Shown piece after piece: positions 41,216 through 51,424 of a DNA stretch of 64,000 nucleotides (position 1 is its first letter; each line of letters opens with the position of its first letter). Origin of the DNA: Limnephilus marmoratus (lineage: Eukaryota; Arthropoda; Insecta; Trichoptera; Limnephilidae); assembly GCA_917880885.1 (NCBI GenBank), contig OU862913.1:21833286-21897285 (forward strand), in the 5' to 3' direction. Made by a program: the position numbers and the translations under genes. The notes under the pieces are model-generated. The model worked only from the letters and a program-made list of their open reading frames with translations, made no database searches and had not been told where the DNA came from.

Positions 41216-42161
41216 TACATACTATTAGACGAGGGGTAGAAATCTCAAAGTGGAAAGACAAGAACAAGACAATTGCACCGATCTCGATATCTAGTATTTT
41301 AGTACTAAACTACTACGCGTCGAGTAAGGTTGCGTCTTACCAGCACTTACCAGTAAGTAAATTGCATTTTAAAAAGTGCCAAAATGCCCTCCTGTGTGAT
41401 GAGAAAATGTTTTAATTACACGGCAAATAATAAATAGTAAAGGCGAATGAATAACATTTCATTTGTAAGTACACGCAAATTACTTAATATTATCGATTAT
41501 TATAAATATTACAATTAATTTTCATGTTTCGCTCGCGATTTTACACGTCATTAGAGAAAATTCAAGTCCTATTAAAGTAAAGGGTCTGGATGCGCAATTG
41601 CCAAATTTCTGTTACTAAGTAAACTTCACTGTTTTAAAGTAGACTAATCAGCCTAAACACTCTGTTTATTTGTTTGCTTGCGGTAAAACAACACATAAAT
41701 CAGTAGCTCTAACAAGTATTGATGACAATCGCCACCATTTGAAAACTGTCGTTGCCTTATTGTATTTATTGTATAGCTCGACATATCAAACTCCGACAGG
41801 CAGCCGGACCTTTTATTCTAGTGGGCCTCAAGAAAAGGAGACAGCGAACGTTTTATCAAAAAGTGACAAGCAATACGCCGCCCGCTCCTATATCCATGTC
41901 ATTCATACACACACATTATTTGATTGTGTATCTTTATCACACAGGAATAAACTTTTGAATTAAGAAATTATACTGAAAATCGCTGAAAACAAAAGAGTGT
42001 TCCTTACTTTCCACATTATATTGTGAGTATATGAGACTATGGCGAGTCTATTTATTTATATAACGTCATTGGTTCCAAGCTGTCCTAAGCTCGACATTAA
42101 CGAAGCCGAGCTTATAACCCACTGATACCGTTCCTAAGGATGTCAGGGGGGAGACATTTAC
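41216..42161. other. Unassigned region
   Basis: Two overlapping plus-strand ORFs (41670-41963 and 41752-41958) have no family features. AT-rich DNA without visible repeats. Confidence 0.4.
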
Positions 42162-42317
42162 GGGTCGGTAAGGAATCGACATAAACTGAATGCTGTAAGA
42201 CCTTGCGCAGAAAAGTCCCATAATGGACTAAACTGCAAATAGATCTACTACTAGCTATCTTTACTTTTCTTCGCGGAGTTTTACAGCATGCAGTTTATTT
42301 CAATTCGTTACCGACCC
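42162..42317. mobile_element. 156-bp palindromic MITE
   Basis: Left GGGTCGGTAAGGAATCGACA and right TGTCGATTCC-like complement (..TTTCAATTCGTTACCGACCC) are imperfect inverted repeats of about 37 bp, also sharing CTGMATGCTGTAA. The target duplication is unclear. Confidence 0.6.
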
Positions 42318-43137
42318 ATTAATGCCACAAATGCCTGTGTTTGGCATTTTTCATACTAAAATTTATTTTGGATTTTAGGTCGAGATTTTGATTTTTGACT
42401 TCTAAATTTCAAAACGTCATATTATTTTGCACAACCACGTTATTCGAACCCGCAACCTCTCGACCAGGAATTATCTATTATATCCAGTAAACCGCGGATA
42501 GTAGCATGCAAAATGCCTCTTATTCTCGCGTGTTCATCACTTCTAAAATTTCTAATAATAAACTGCATAAAATTGTGCATATTTTCTCTATGCACTCTGC
42601 TGCATTTACTGCATTCTTTTAGCGCGCTATTTGACATGTAGGCATTCTGAAACTTTCCAGGGGCGTGCGCCTACTCTAACGTAAGTTATTCTGTTAGTTA
42701 GTTTAGTTTGAAGTTAACACGATAGTTTTAATGCATGTTGTTGATGTCTCTCTTCTCTTGGTGCTATGCAACTCCTGTTGCCTAGATTCTTGTTGGAGTT
42801 TTGACTGTGATACATGTTTTGCAGGGGCGTGCGATGTCAAAACTTTGCTCTTGGTGTTTTTCTATTAGACTTAAATTTGTATTCTTATTATGTCTCTACA
42901 TCTTTTAAGAAAGATAAATATTCGCTGGTTACGAATAATCCGACATTTTTGAAAACTCTTTGTAGTGGGAAAACCACCGTTGTAGTGGGAAAAAATTACT
43001 TGAGCCATGGTGGAGGACTTGACCACTCGTGCCTCGAGCCTATCTTTTCCAAAATATTTCGGCGTTATAATGAAATCCAAATAAATAAGAGTATTTCCAA
43101 ACATATCCAAAAACTATAAACAGTTTCAGAAATGTGA
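42318..43137. other. Unassigned region
   Basis: No gene recognised. The small ORFs on both strands (42440-42637, 42814-43119 and its antisense) overlap and show no domains. GGGGCGTGCG occurs twice, at about 42661 and 42824, in similar contexts. Confidence 0.4.
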
Positions 43138-43141
43138 TTAA

Positions 43142-43854
43142 GAGGGCATTACCAGAGAAAGCCGGAAATACGTCATTTTCAAAAAAGTTTTTAGACGTAT
43201 CGACTCTTTTCCACAAAAAATTATAAATGGATTTCGAAAGATTGTTCTTTTATCTAGCATAGTTATGTAATAAATTTTTAGAATTTTTTTTAATTTTTAG
43301 TATAATAAGGTTATTCCATAGGTCGTTGGCAGATTTGTTAAATTTTCAAAAAAGTTTTTGTATTATACCACACTCATTTCAAATAATTTAATCATGCAGT
43401 AAAATAAATCAATACATTATCTAGCAAAGTTATGTATTAGAATTTTAATTTTAGTTTCAATAAAATCATTAAAAAATATGTACGTACATGTGTTTCTTGA
43501 CGAAAATTGGTCAATTTGTGTATTTATTTGCGCACTTACAAACTAATATATTTCAGATTTTTTTAATATTCTTATTAAATTTAGACATTATTGAAAAATG
43601 ATAAATACTTATAATCAAAAAATAATTACAAAAAGTACACTATTTTAATAGTTTTATCATCACGCCTTTCAGCATTTTTGGATGAAGGTATAAATTAAAG
43701 CTAATTTGGATTGAAATAAATTCGATATTGAGTTATAATTTTAAAAAGCTGGTACGGAGAATAATCAATCTTTCTCATTGTAACCGCCCTGCACGATCGG
43801 AAGAACAACTTTCGACGAAATGTGGATTTTCGTCCGCTGGCTGGTTAAACGCTC
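43142..43854. mobile_element. TTAA-flanked (piggyBac-type) MITE, copy 1
   Basis: Flanked by TTAA on both sides (43138-43141, 43855-43858). The ends GAGGGCATTACCAG and CTGGTTAAACGCTC are imperfect inverted repeats. About 500 bases of the left part are nearly identical to 60493-61000, and the terminal 70 bases (CTGCACGATCGGAAGAACAA..) to 61110-61179, while the segment between differs. No transposase. TTAA duplication is typical of piggyBac, but the end sequence itself is not diagnostic. Confidence 0.75.
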
Positions 43855-43858
43855 TTAA

Positions 43859-44269
43859 GTACGCTTTCATATTTTATATTTCGATTTTTTTTTATTGTAC
43901 CAGGGTCAGTCAATAAGTAATGCCTCCTATTGTTTCTCTCCTTTAATTGTCAAGAAATAAGAAATGCAATACAGGGGTCGACAACCACACTATTGTCGAT
44001 TAATTTATTTTTTTTTCAATATTATCTCCGTCCATTTTCACAGCTTTGGTTCACTTTTAACAGGGGCATGCATCACAGTGTTGTAAAAAGCACGGTCATA
44101 TCTAAAACACCATCGCCATAACTTTCCCCGCCGATCTCACAGTTTTGATTTTTTTGTCCTTACCACCTCATTAGCGCACTCCCTCGAACATTCGTATTTA
44201 CATATCTCTTCACATTTTTCTTTTTAAGCGGGTACACCGCGTCTTAATAAGTAATATTTATTATTAATA
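43859..44269. other. Unassigned region
   Basis: The plus strand includes ACCAGGGTCAGTCAATAAGTAATGCCTCC, which hints at a decayed mariner-type terminus, but no partner end was found. Confidence 0.35.
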
Positions 44270-44995
44270 TTTTACATTTTTTATCAATACTAAATCTGCA
44301 GAAAGAACCCAACAAATCCATACCACTAGAATTGGCTCAACAATGAACTTTATGGCAATACATACTAAAACATCTTTTGGCCAAAGAAACTATTTATACC
44401 AAGCTCCAATTATGTTTAATATTCTGCCAGACTACATTAAATCTTCCAATTCATTAGCTAAATTTAAAAAGAATGTTAAGATATTTGTGTTAACAGAGGA
44501 TTGGCATACTGTTTTTTCATCCTTGTCCTTTTTTAAATAATAAGATTTCAATTTTGAAGTAATAAGATTTGTTTTTAATAATATTTGTTTTTTGAATAAT
44601 AAGCTTTTTTTAAATATTTATTTTTTAACTCAAATAAAATCTATTTAGATTTTATTTGAGTTCCATTTGCCAAAATTGGAGTGTCACCCTAAATGTTTTG
44701 TACTAGCTTTGTTTCTTGGTGGGTATAGTAATTAAAGATTTATTTATGGTCTATATTGTTACAAATCATACTTAAATTACCCATCTGGTCACTAATATGA
44801 TATTTTTATTTCTTACTTTATTATGATATTTTAGTGTTTTAAATGTAGTGTATTTTAGTATTTTGTGTGTAAAATCACTCAAATTTATAAAAGTTAACCT
44901 CAACACAGGCCTAGTCCTAGTTAGGTTAATTTTGTTTTGTATGTAAACATAAAAATAAGAATGTATGGTGAGAAGTTAAATAAATAAATAAATAT
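44270..44995 (+). pseudogene. 5'-truncated LINE with RT C-terminus and tandem tail
   Basis: The plus-strand frame (about 44290-44540) has KTSFGQRNYLYQAPIMFNIL followed by PDYIKSSNSLAKFKKN, a typical LINE pol C-terminus. A 450-bp 3' UTR follows, ending in (AAAT)n at about 44978-44995. The UTR contains an inverted pair ACTCAAATAAAATCTA / TAGATTTTATTTGAGT (44628-44661). Confidence 0.7.
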
Positions 44996-45159
44996 TTGTG
45001 TGTGATATTCACGCCTATTTAATTTCTTCATTTAGCCAGATAATGGGCCTTATATATCTCGGTTTTGTCCCAGAATCGGTTGAGCGCCGCTCGTGTGTTA
45101 AATATCAGAGTTCTCCCAAGTTTCACCCAGTATTATAATTACTATTCTAGTAGGTAATA

Positions 45160-45460
45160 GTTCCCAACTCCCAGTGCCTCTAGGTGTTGCAAACTTCTGG
45201 CCTGGTGGTGTGTTTGTCTTCAATCAACGGAATATGATAATTTTCAAACATTGTGAGCAAACCAGAGGTGGCTGCCAAATTCAACAATGGGGCGCTTGCG
45301 ATTTGTACTAGGTATATGCGGGCCCTGTACAGTACGCCCAGCTTCCGAGAGGTTAACTTGACTCTGGCTTCGACGGAACCCCCGTACCTTAGCTGGTCAT
45401 TGAGAGTTATACCAAGCATATTAATGGAAAGCATATCGGGAAGATAAATATATATTGAAG
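45160..45460 (-). pseudogene. LINE family B RT fragment
   Basis: The minus strand encodes MLGITLNDQLRYGGSVEARV then KLTSRKLGVLYRARIYL, the segment between RT palm and C-terminus. The following LNLAATSGL is in a shifted register relative to the family B copy at 4.9 kb. The same segment appears at 57085 (plus) and 58880 (minus). Confidence 0.7.
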
Positions 45461-45568
45461 GAGACTAGACCATTATTTGAAATTACGGGGAGACGAAAGG
45501 CGAATTTCTTTATACATTAATTTAACTTCTTCAAATTTTGCAAATTCACTTTGTGGCACCATTTTATT

Positions 45569-46080
45569 AATGAAATAATTAAAAACACTTTATTTTTACC
45601 GCGATAATCTTTATTTAAAAAGTCAACATGTTTCAAGAACGATGTTCTCTTCATCAGGACATTATATTTAGATACTAAAACTAAATGATCAAATATAGAA
45701 AGACAGGCGAGGGGAGAAATGGAAGTAGTGGGGGAGGAGAGAGGTGGAAAGTGTTTTTAAATATTATTAACAATCAAATTAATTTTGTGAATAACCTTAT
45801 CTTAAACATATTTCCATTGTAATTTTTTGTCTTTGTTCTTCTAAGCACCCCCTTTTCCACCTCTCCCCTCCTCCCCCTTGTTGATCTTCTAAGCACCTCC
45901 CCTTTCCACCTCTCTCCTCCTCCACTACTTCCATTTCTATCCACGCCTGTCTTTCTATATTTGATCATTTAGTTGTAGTACATATAATGTCCTGATGAAG
46001 AGAACATCGTTCTTGAAACATGTTGACTTTTTAAATAAAGATTATCGTGGTAAAAACAAAGTGTTTTTAATTATTTCATT
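45569..46080. repeat. Long inverted repeat, arms of about 185 bp
   Basis: The left arm 45569-45755 and right arm 45897-46080 are complementary with few mismatches. They share AATGAAATAATTAAAAACAC, AAAAAGTCAACATGTTTCAA and GAACGATGTTCTCTTCATCA. The spacer holds a duplicated pyrimidine-rich TTCTAAGCACC..CCACCTCTC unit. Read outward, both arms contain CTGATGA-stem-GAAA, reminiscent of the hammerhead core in Penelope-like elements. Element class unproven. Confidence 0.75.
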
Positions 46081-46296
46081 AGAATATTAATTTAATTTAA
46101 ATAGACAGATTTTTTTTTTTTGTATTTTTTTTTATTAGTTCTTCAAAGTACAATCTCGTGAAACAGCAATTAAGCACTTTATCATAGAGATGTTAATGTT
46201 AAGTTATAATGTTTACAATTACAGTGTAAAACATGCATACATAATATTATTATTAATTATATAAACATACAGATTGTCACACTTAATACACATGAC

Positions 46297-46600
46297 TTAG
46301 TTTAAAGTATCTCTATTTAGTAACCATGTTGAACCGTAATTTTTTATATTACTTGGTAACATGTTAAATATTTTGAGGACGTTATATTCCAGGGTTCGCT
46401 GTTCGTAGTTATTGTTATATTTTGGAACAAACATTCCTTCATTCTTTGTGAACCTAGTATTATGTTCATGTTCCACTTCCCTCGTATATTCAGAGTCAGA
46501 TATATGCTGAATCAATATTTTGTACCATAATAAGGCCTGCAACGGTAAGATAGTTAAATTCTGATAAAATAGTGAAATTTTTGGTCTCTGAAACAAGTTT
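46297..46600 (-). pseudogene. LINE pol C-terminal fragment
   Basis: 99-codon minus-strand frame with LTILPLQALLWYKILIQHIS, HEHNTRF, and KIFNMLPSNIKNYG. This layout (I..Q.L..YK..., then N.LP..IKN) is typical of LINE pol C-termini. The 3' side, with T-rich runs at 46111-46135, may be the tail. The 5' part is absent. Confidence 0.6.
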
Positions 46601-47159
46601 GTTTTTGAAGTAGTAATTTAACCATAGAGTTTTATACTGATTGTAGGTGGTTAAAATTAGTTTTGCAAGAGTGTCCCCAAGCGGTTATTCCATACTGTAA
46701 AGTTGATTCTGCAGTGATAAGTAAATAATTTTTAAAATATTCACCGGAACGATGAATATTTTAATTATTTGTACGGAAGTTTTGAAGAGTCTAATTCAGA
46801 GTTAGAAGCGATGAGGTGTAGATAGAATTCAGGCCAAAGTATTAATAAATCAAATTTTCCAATAATACAAGGCGTCTGCCAAGAAGTTGATTAATAATTT
46901 GACGCGGTGCATGACCACGTAGATTATTATTGTGCTCTGCCACGGACGCGTGGCGTTCACGGTCACCGGCGTGCCGAGGCACCGCGCGACGTCACCATGG
47001 CACGCGTGACGTCATCTCACACGTCACGAGTGACGGACAGGCCACTGAAGACATAAATGGATAGAATGGATGTGTTTTAAGCTGTGCTAAAGTGAGCTTA
47101 ATTAACGACAAAACACAAGAACATGCAATGAAATCAGGTTTCCAAAAAAAGCCAATACG
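46601..47159. other. Unassigned region with a CpG-rich patch
   Basis: 46601-46920 and 47050-47159 are AT-rich without features. 46935-47045 is strikingly GC- and CpG-rich with repeated CACG and TGACG motifs. No ORF of note crosses it. Confidence 0.5.
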
Positions 47160-47730
47160 CAATACAGTTTACTCTGCTTGGAGCAGGTGGGCTAGTTTGT
47201 GTAATTGGGAAGCATGTTTACGAGAGATGAGAAGGTTGATAGAGATATTCAGAGAAGCGTAAATTCAGGAACTCCATTAATGGAGGACCTTACCCTGATG
47301 TATAGAATTGGTAGAGGAAGGATGAAAGTAGACTGAATGCTGTATCAATGAAATCCCTGAGGCATTTGTGTGGTAAAATCATGTATTATCGTTTGAGAAA
47401 TGTGGAGATCCACAAACAATGCAAGGCTGATGTAAGCGTAATGACTGAGAATAAGAAAGGGACGATCAGATAGTTTGGGCATGTAGAGCGAATGAACGAA
47501 GGAGTGAGAATATTTGACGCAAATGTAAACGGTAGAAGTAGTCTGAAACGACCGAGGAAGACATGGCAAGATCAAGCGAACCAAATACTTGGAGTCGGTT
47601 CATGTCAAGAGTCAGAATAACAGAAGGGCGTATATGATACGATGTATGAATGTGAATGCTGCAAGGAGTGTGTGTGCCAAGACTTATGCATGTACGCACA
47701 GCGGCTCTTCACTTTGTACCTACCTACTCA
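47160..47730 (+). pseudogene. LINE pol C-terminal region (family C), heavily decayed
   Basis: Fragments in one or two plus-strand frames: LCGKIMYYRLRNVEIHKQCK, then TENKKGTIR-stop-FGHVERMNEG, then NVNGRSSLKRPRKTWQDQAN. They follow the order of the family C pol end at 29395-29640 but extend further upstream. Stops and frame changes are present. The minus-strand ORFs here are shadows. Confidence 0.72.
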
Positions 47731-48286
47731 CTAAGAGAACAATCTTCATTACACTGCCACTTTGATAGACCGTGCAATTTGGCCGTAGCTCGTCGACAAT
47801 CGACAGTCACGCTTACATGCCGAATCTGCCTTTGTTTCTATCACTTGTGTATGGTTACTAGTGGAAACTGTCCAAACTGACTGCTTTTACAGGGTGTAAC
47901 AGCACGAACCTGAAGGATTTAAATCAGCGATTCCTGGGCATATTTGGAGTGCAAAAAGTAGATGTTGTTTTGCTGTGCGATGATTTTTTTTCCATTAAAA
48001 ACAAAAAAATATATATATTTCAATCACAAGTCGCCACTGATTGCACTCCTATACATCGCGATGGGATCACGTGATACGCGCCCTGTTTCGTGTGTTACCG
48101 TGCCGCTGGAAAGAGACGAAATGCTTATCACTTGATTCGCACCTAGGATCTACTCCACTACTCAACAACAAATATTATTTACACGTTAAGTCATTAAATA
48201 TGCTGTAAAATAACACCAGAAGAACTGACGGTCCGGTACATTAGTATGATATTTTGAAATATTCTACACCCTTTAGTACGTGCTGT

Positions 48287-48941
48287 TGTGACGTTCAATA
48301 CTTACTTGTAATTCATTCCCTCCAAACCTGGTCATCCATCCATGAATAGTATAAATAATCACATACAAAGCCAGCAAGCAAGCAATGAGGTTAGGTAGCA
48401 ATAATAAGTAGGTATGTGAACAATGTATAATTTATTGTAAAAACAAACCCTGCCCTTGGAACATATTATAATGATTCGCTATGAGACTCTAAGTTAAACA
48501 ACAGAATTAATCATCAGGGGTGACTGGTTACGATGTATCGTACCCAGCTGTAAATGTTTAAAGTTTCTCGACACGTGTCAATAAGAAAGAAATTATATTG
48601 TAACGACATAAGAAAATTACTGATGGGCGCCTGTGACGTAAAACGTAACATATTTATGAATCAGTAATCCCTAAAAATAATCTATAAAGCACAATCTCGA
48701 TCTGTTAAAAATATAAGTAATTTAAATCTCACTTCTCGTGATCCAAAATGTCTTGAGTCCAGCCATACAACAGCCCGTCACACAAAAACACCTGCTCGAT
48801 CCGTGGTACTCCCGTCAACTGAAGCGCCCGAACTTTTTCCGAAGCATCTTGAAACATCTGCCGCCCCTTCGGAGTGCAATGCTGCCAACCAAATCATGCG
48901 AAATTTGCGAATCGCTCACGACGCTAGCAGCAAATGTTACA
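48287..48941 (-). repeat. Gypsy 3' LTR
   Basis: Same 655 bases as the 5' LTR by reading. Element-strand AATAAA at plus 48431-48436. Abuts the target duplication CTGT at 48283-48286. Confidence 0.96.
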
Positions 48942-48954
48942 TTACCCCTCCACC
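48942..48954 (-). promoter_or_regulatory. Gypsy polypurine tract
   Basis: Element strand GGTGGAGGGGTAA ends at the 3' LTR boundary, the expected site for plus-strand priming. Confidence 0.7.
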
Positions 48955-49242
48955 AAGAAGAAAATATTTCCTCCTGGAAATCAAGTGGTCCATGTGTCAC
49001 TTCCTGAAGAGAACTGCATACTATGTGAGCCTTGGTCGTAAATGTTAGTCATGGAAGATGCCAAAATATAAGGATTGTCAGCCGGAAGGATCCTGGTGAT
49101 AGAAGTACTCCCAATCCATATAATGTACCTCATGGAAGAAGCGGTGACCACCGTACTGCAATACTGAAGCCATGACATAATGCGATGAACAGAAAGACGC
49201 ATCAATCTATGCAGCTTCTCTCCAATTATGATGCATTCAATA

Positions 49243-49639
49243 ACTGATGACCCAAGATGGCCCAAGGTAGAGATGAAATATCTGGTCCGGAATCTCAAAT
49301 TCAGCTTCTTTTGCTATTAATTTCTTCCAAAACTGATGACCCAAGATGGCCCAAGGTAGCGATGAAACATTTGGTCTGAAATCTCAAATTCAGCGTCTTC
49401 TGATATTACTTTCTTCCAAAACTGATGACCCAAGATGGCCCAAGGTAGCGATGAAACATTTGGTCTGAAATCTCAAATTCAGCGTCTTCTGATATTACTT
49501 TCTTCCAAAACTGATGACCCAAGATGGCCCAAGGTAGCGATGAAACATTTGGTCTGAAATCTCAAATTCAGCGTCTTCTGATATTACTTTCTTCCAAAAC
49601 TGATGACCCAAGATGGCCCAAGGTAGCGATGAAACATTT
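49243..49639 (-). repeat. 89-bp minisatellite within the Gypsy 3' region
   Basis: Units start with AACTGATGACCCAAGATGGC at 49243 (diverged, 88 bp), 49331, 49420, 49509 and 49598 (partial). Units 2-4 read as essentially identical. Each contains TTTGGTCTGAAATCTCAAAT and GTCTTCTGATATTACTTTC. Confidence 0.93.
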
Positions 49640-51424
49640 TAAATTGGAGCAGACGAAAGTCATTAAGTGAGGTTTTGTGTAGGTGATGAAATTTTTCCCG
49701 CGCTGCTAGCTCTGCCGTCCAAAAGGAATGAAGATGTATTATGATCAAGACTGCATCTTGTGTAAGCTGAAGAAGATCCTTGAGTGAGGTTCTGCATACA
49801 TTGAAGAAATTTCCCCGTGCTGATGAGGGTTGACAATGCGACGCTGAAGAGTATTCAGAAGTGAGATTTCTAACTAACCGCTCCACTAAAGCTTACATAA
49901 TGTTACTGAGTAAAATTTGCATGAAAAAAGCTAAGTTAAGTAAAGAATGAAATGTGCTTTACCTACTAAATGAAATGTTTCAAAAAAAATTATTTGAAAA
50001 GGAAGTAAATAACTCTCATATATGACCTGCAAGACTGAATACCTAATTAACATTCTAAAGTTCAATTGAATGAGGAAGATATTACATAAAAATACTGAAG
50101 TCCAAACACAAACATTTATTTTAAATCCTAGTTTGAAAAAAAAAAACACCCCTGACACCTGTTGATCAAAAAAATAAATAGCCGAGAATCAAACCATTAA
50201 ACTTCAAGCAAGTAATGACCCCACTCACAGAATGAAGACCTCTGTCGAAAAAAGTTACCCAAATAGAAGATCCCAATAAAATTGGATGTGAACTTGAATA
50301 ATTCCCCTAGTTTTAGATAGCATAATTGTAATCAGCAATTAACTATATGACAATAATTTATTGTAATAAATATGTAACTCTTTTAACAGAATTAGTATTT
50401 CTCACATTTGACAGGGTGTTCAAATTCGCTCGAGCTCTTAAGCGAACTCCAACAACCAGTCGAATATGGAAATAAATTGAAGTAACAAACTAAGTTCAAA
50501 ATCTTTAGTATAAATAGAGGATAAAATGCATCCAGAAATTGACCATGGAATTAAAAATTGTTTAACCAATATTGTAAAACAAAACAATTACAAAACCCTT
50601 TATAATAATCTTAAAACAAAAATCCACAGCGGAATTAACTTAATAAATGTATTTATATTATGCTTACTCATCAAATATATGTACCGATGTTATGTATATC
50701 ATAAACTAATAACTTAAGTATCATAGAATAGAACCTTAAGGAATATGTTCACTATTGCGTGTGAAAAACAACCATCACCATAACCAGAGTAAACAAATTG
50801 GAACAATGCCCATGCCATACGTTTCCTAAAACGATATGAAAAATAGATAATTTTGAGCTTCTGAAGCTATAGCCTTTTTCATATAAATATATATATTTTT
50901 TTTCCCATGGAAATTATTCCAAAAGACACCAACATAATGTAAGTGAAACAATAAGGTATTCTAGGTTTCTACACACTAATAGCAATAATGATACTACGCT
51001 AAACACCTCTATACATCCGCAAAAATACACAGTAAATAGTTCAATAAAAATTAAAATAAAAGGTTTTGAAAAACTATGTAAAAACGGTTTTGCTACAGGG
51101 AAACAAACCGAAATTACAAGTAAATTCAATGTATGAAAATGATGATCAGTCACTTTCACACGTTGAACTTCATATGCTTAAGTATACGCATTATACACTT
51201 GCAAAGTACAACACATACGTGTAATATCTGAAAACACAAACACTGACAAGGACAATGCAATCAACGTGAGGACGTAAGGATAAGTCACGTCACCACGCTG
51301 AATGATCCACATGCAATTGCTGGATATGCATGCAAATACTTAGAACACATATAACATTCAAATAAAATGACAAAGAAAATCTCTCAACGGAGATAAGAAA
51401 AACCCAACCCCTATTGAAATAACA

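Larger units (their letters stand above)
48942..51424 (-). other. Gypsy 3' non-coding region, no recognisable env
   Basis: About 2.5 kb between the pol stop and the 3' LTR. Minus-strand ORFs of 105, 100, 75 and 81 codons show no envelope signature: I see no furin-like RxxR site with following fusion peptide and no anchored C-terminus. The region includes the 89-bp tandem repeat. This is longer than expected for a Gypsy element without env, so a decayed third ORF or acquired sequence is possible. Confidence 0.65.

Noticed and set aside
48981..49886. Minus-strand ORFs considered as an envelope gene of the Gypsy element
   Set aside because: No cleavage site, fusion peptide or anchored C-terminus is visible, and the ORFs span the minisatellite.
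50526..50717. 63-codon antisense ORF in the Gypsy 3' region with TATAAAT just upstream
   Set aside because: The TATA-like motif lies only 16 bases before the ATG, so a normal start site would fall after the ATG; no family features.
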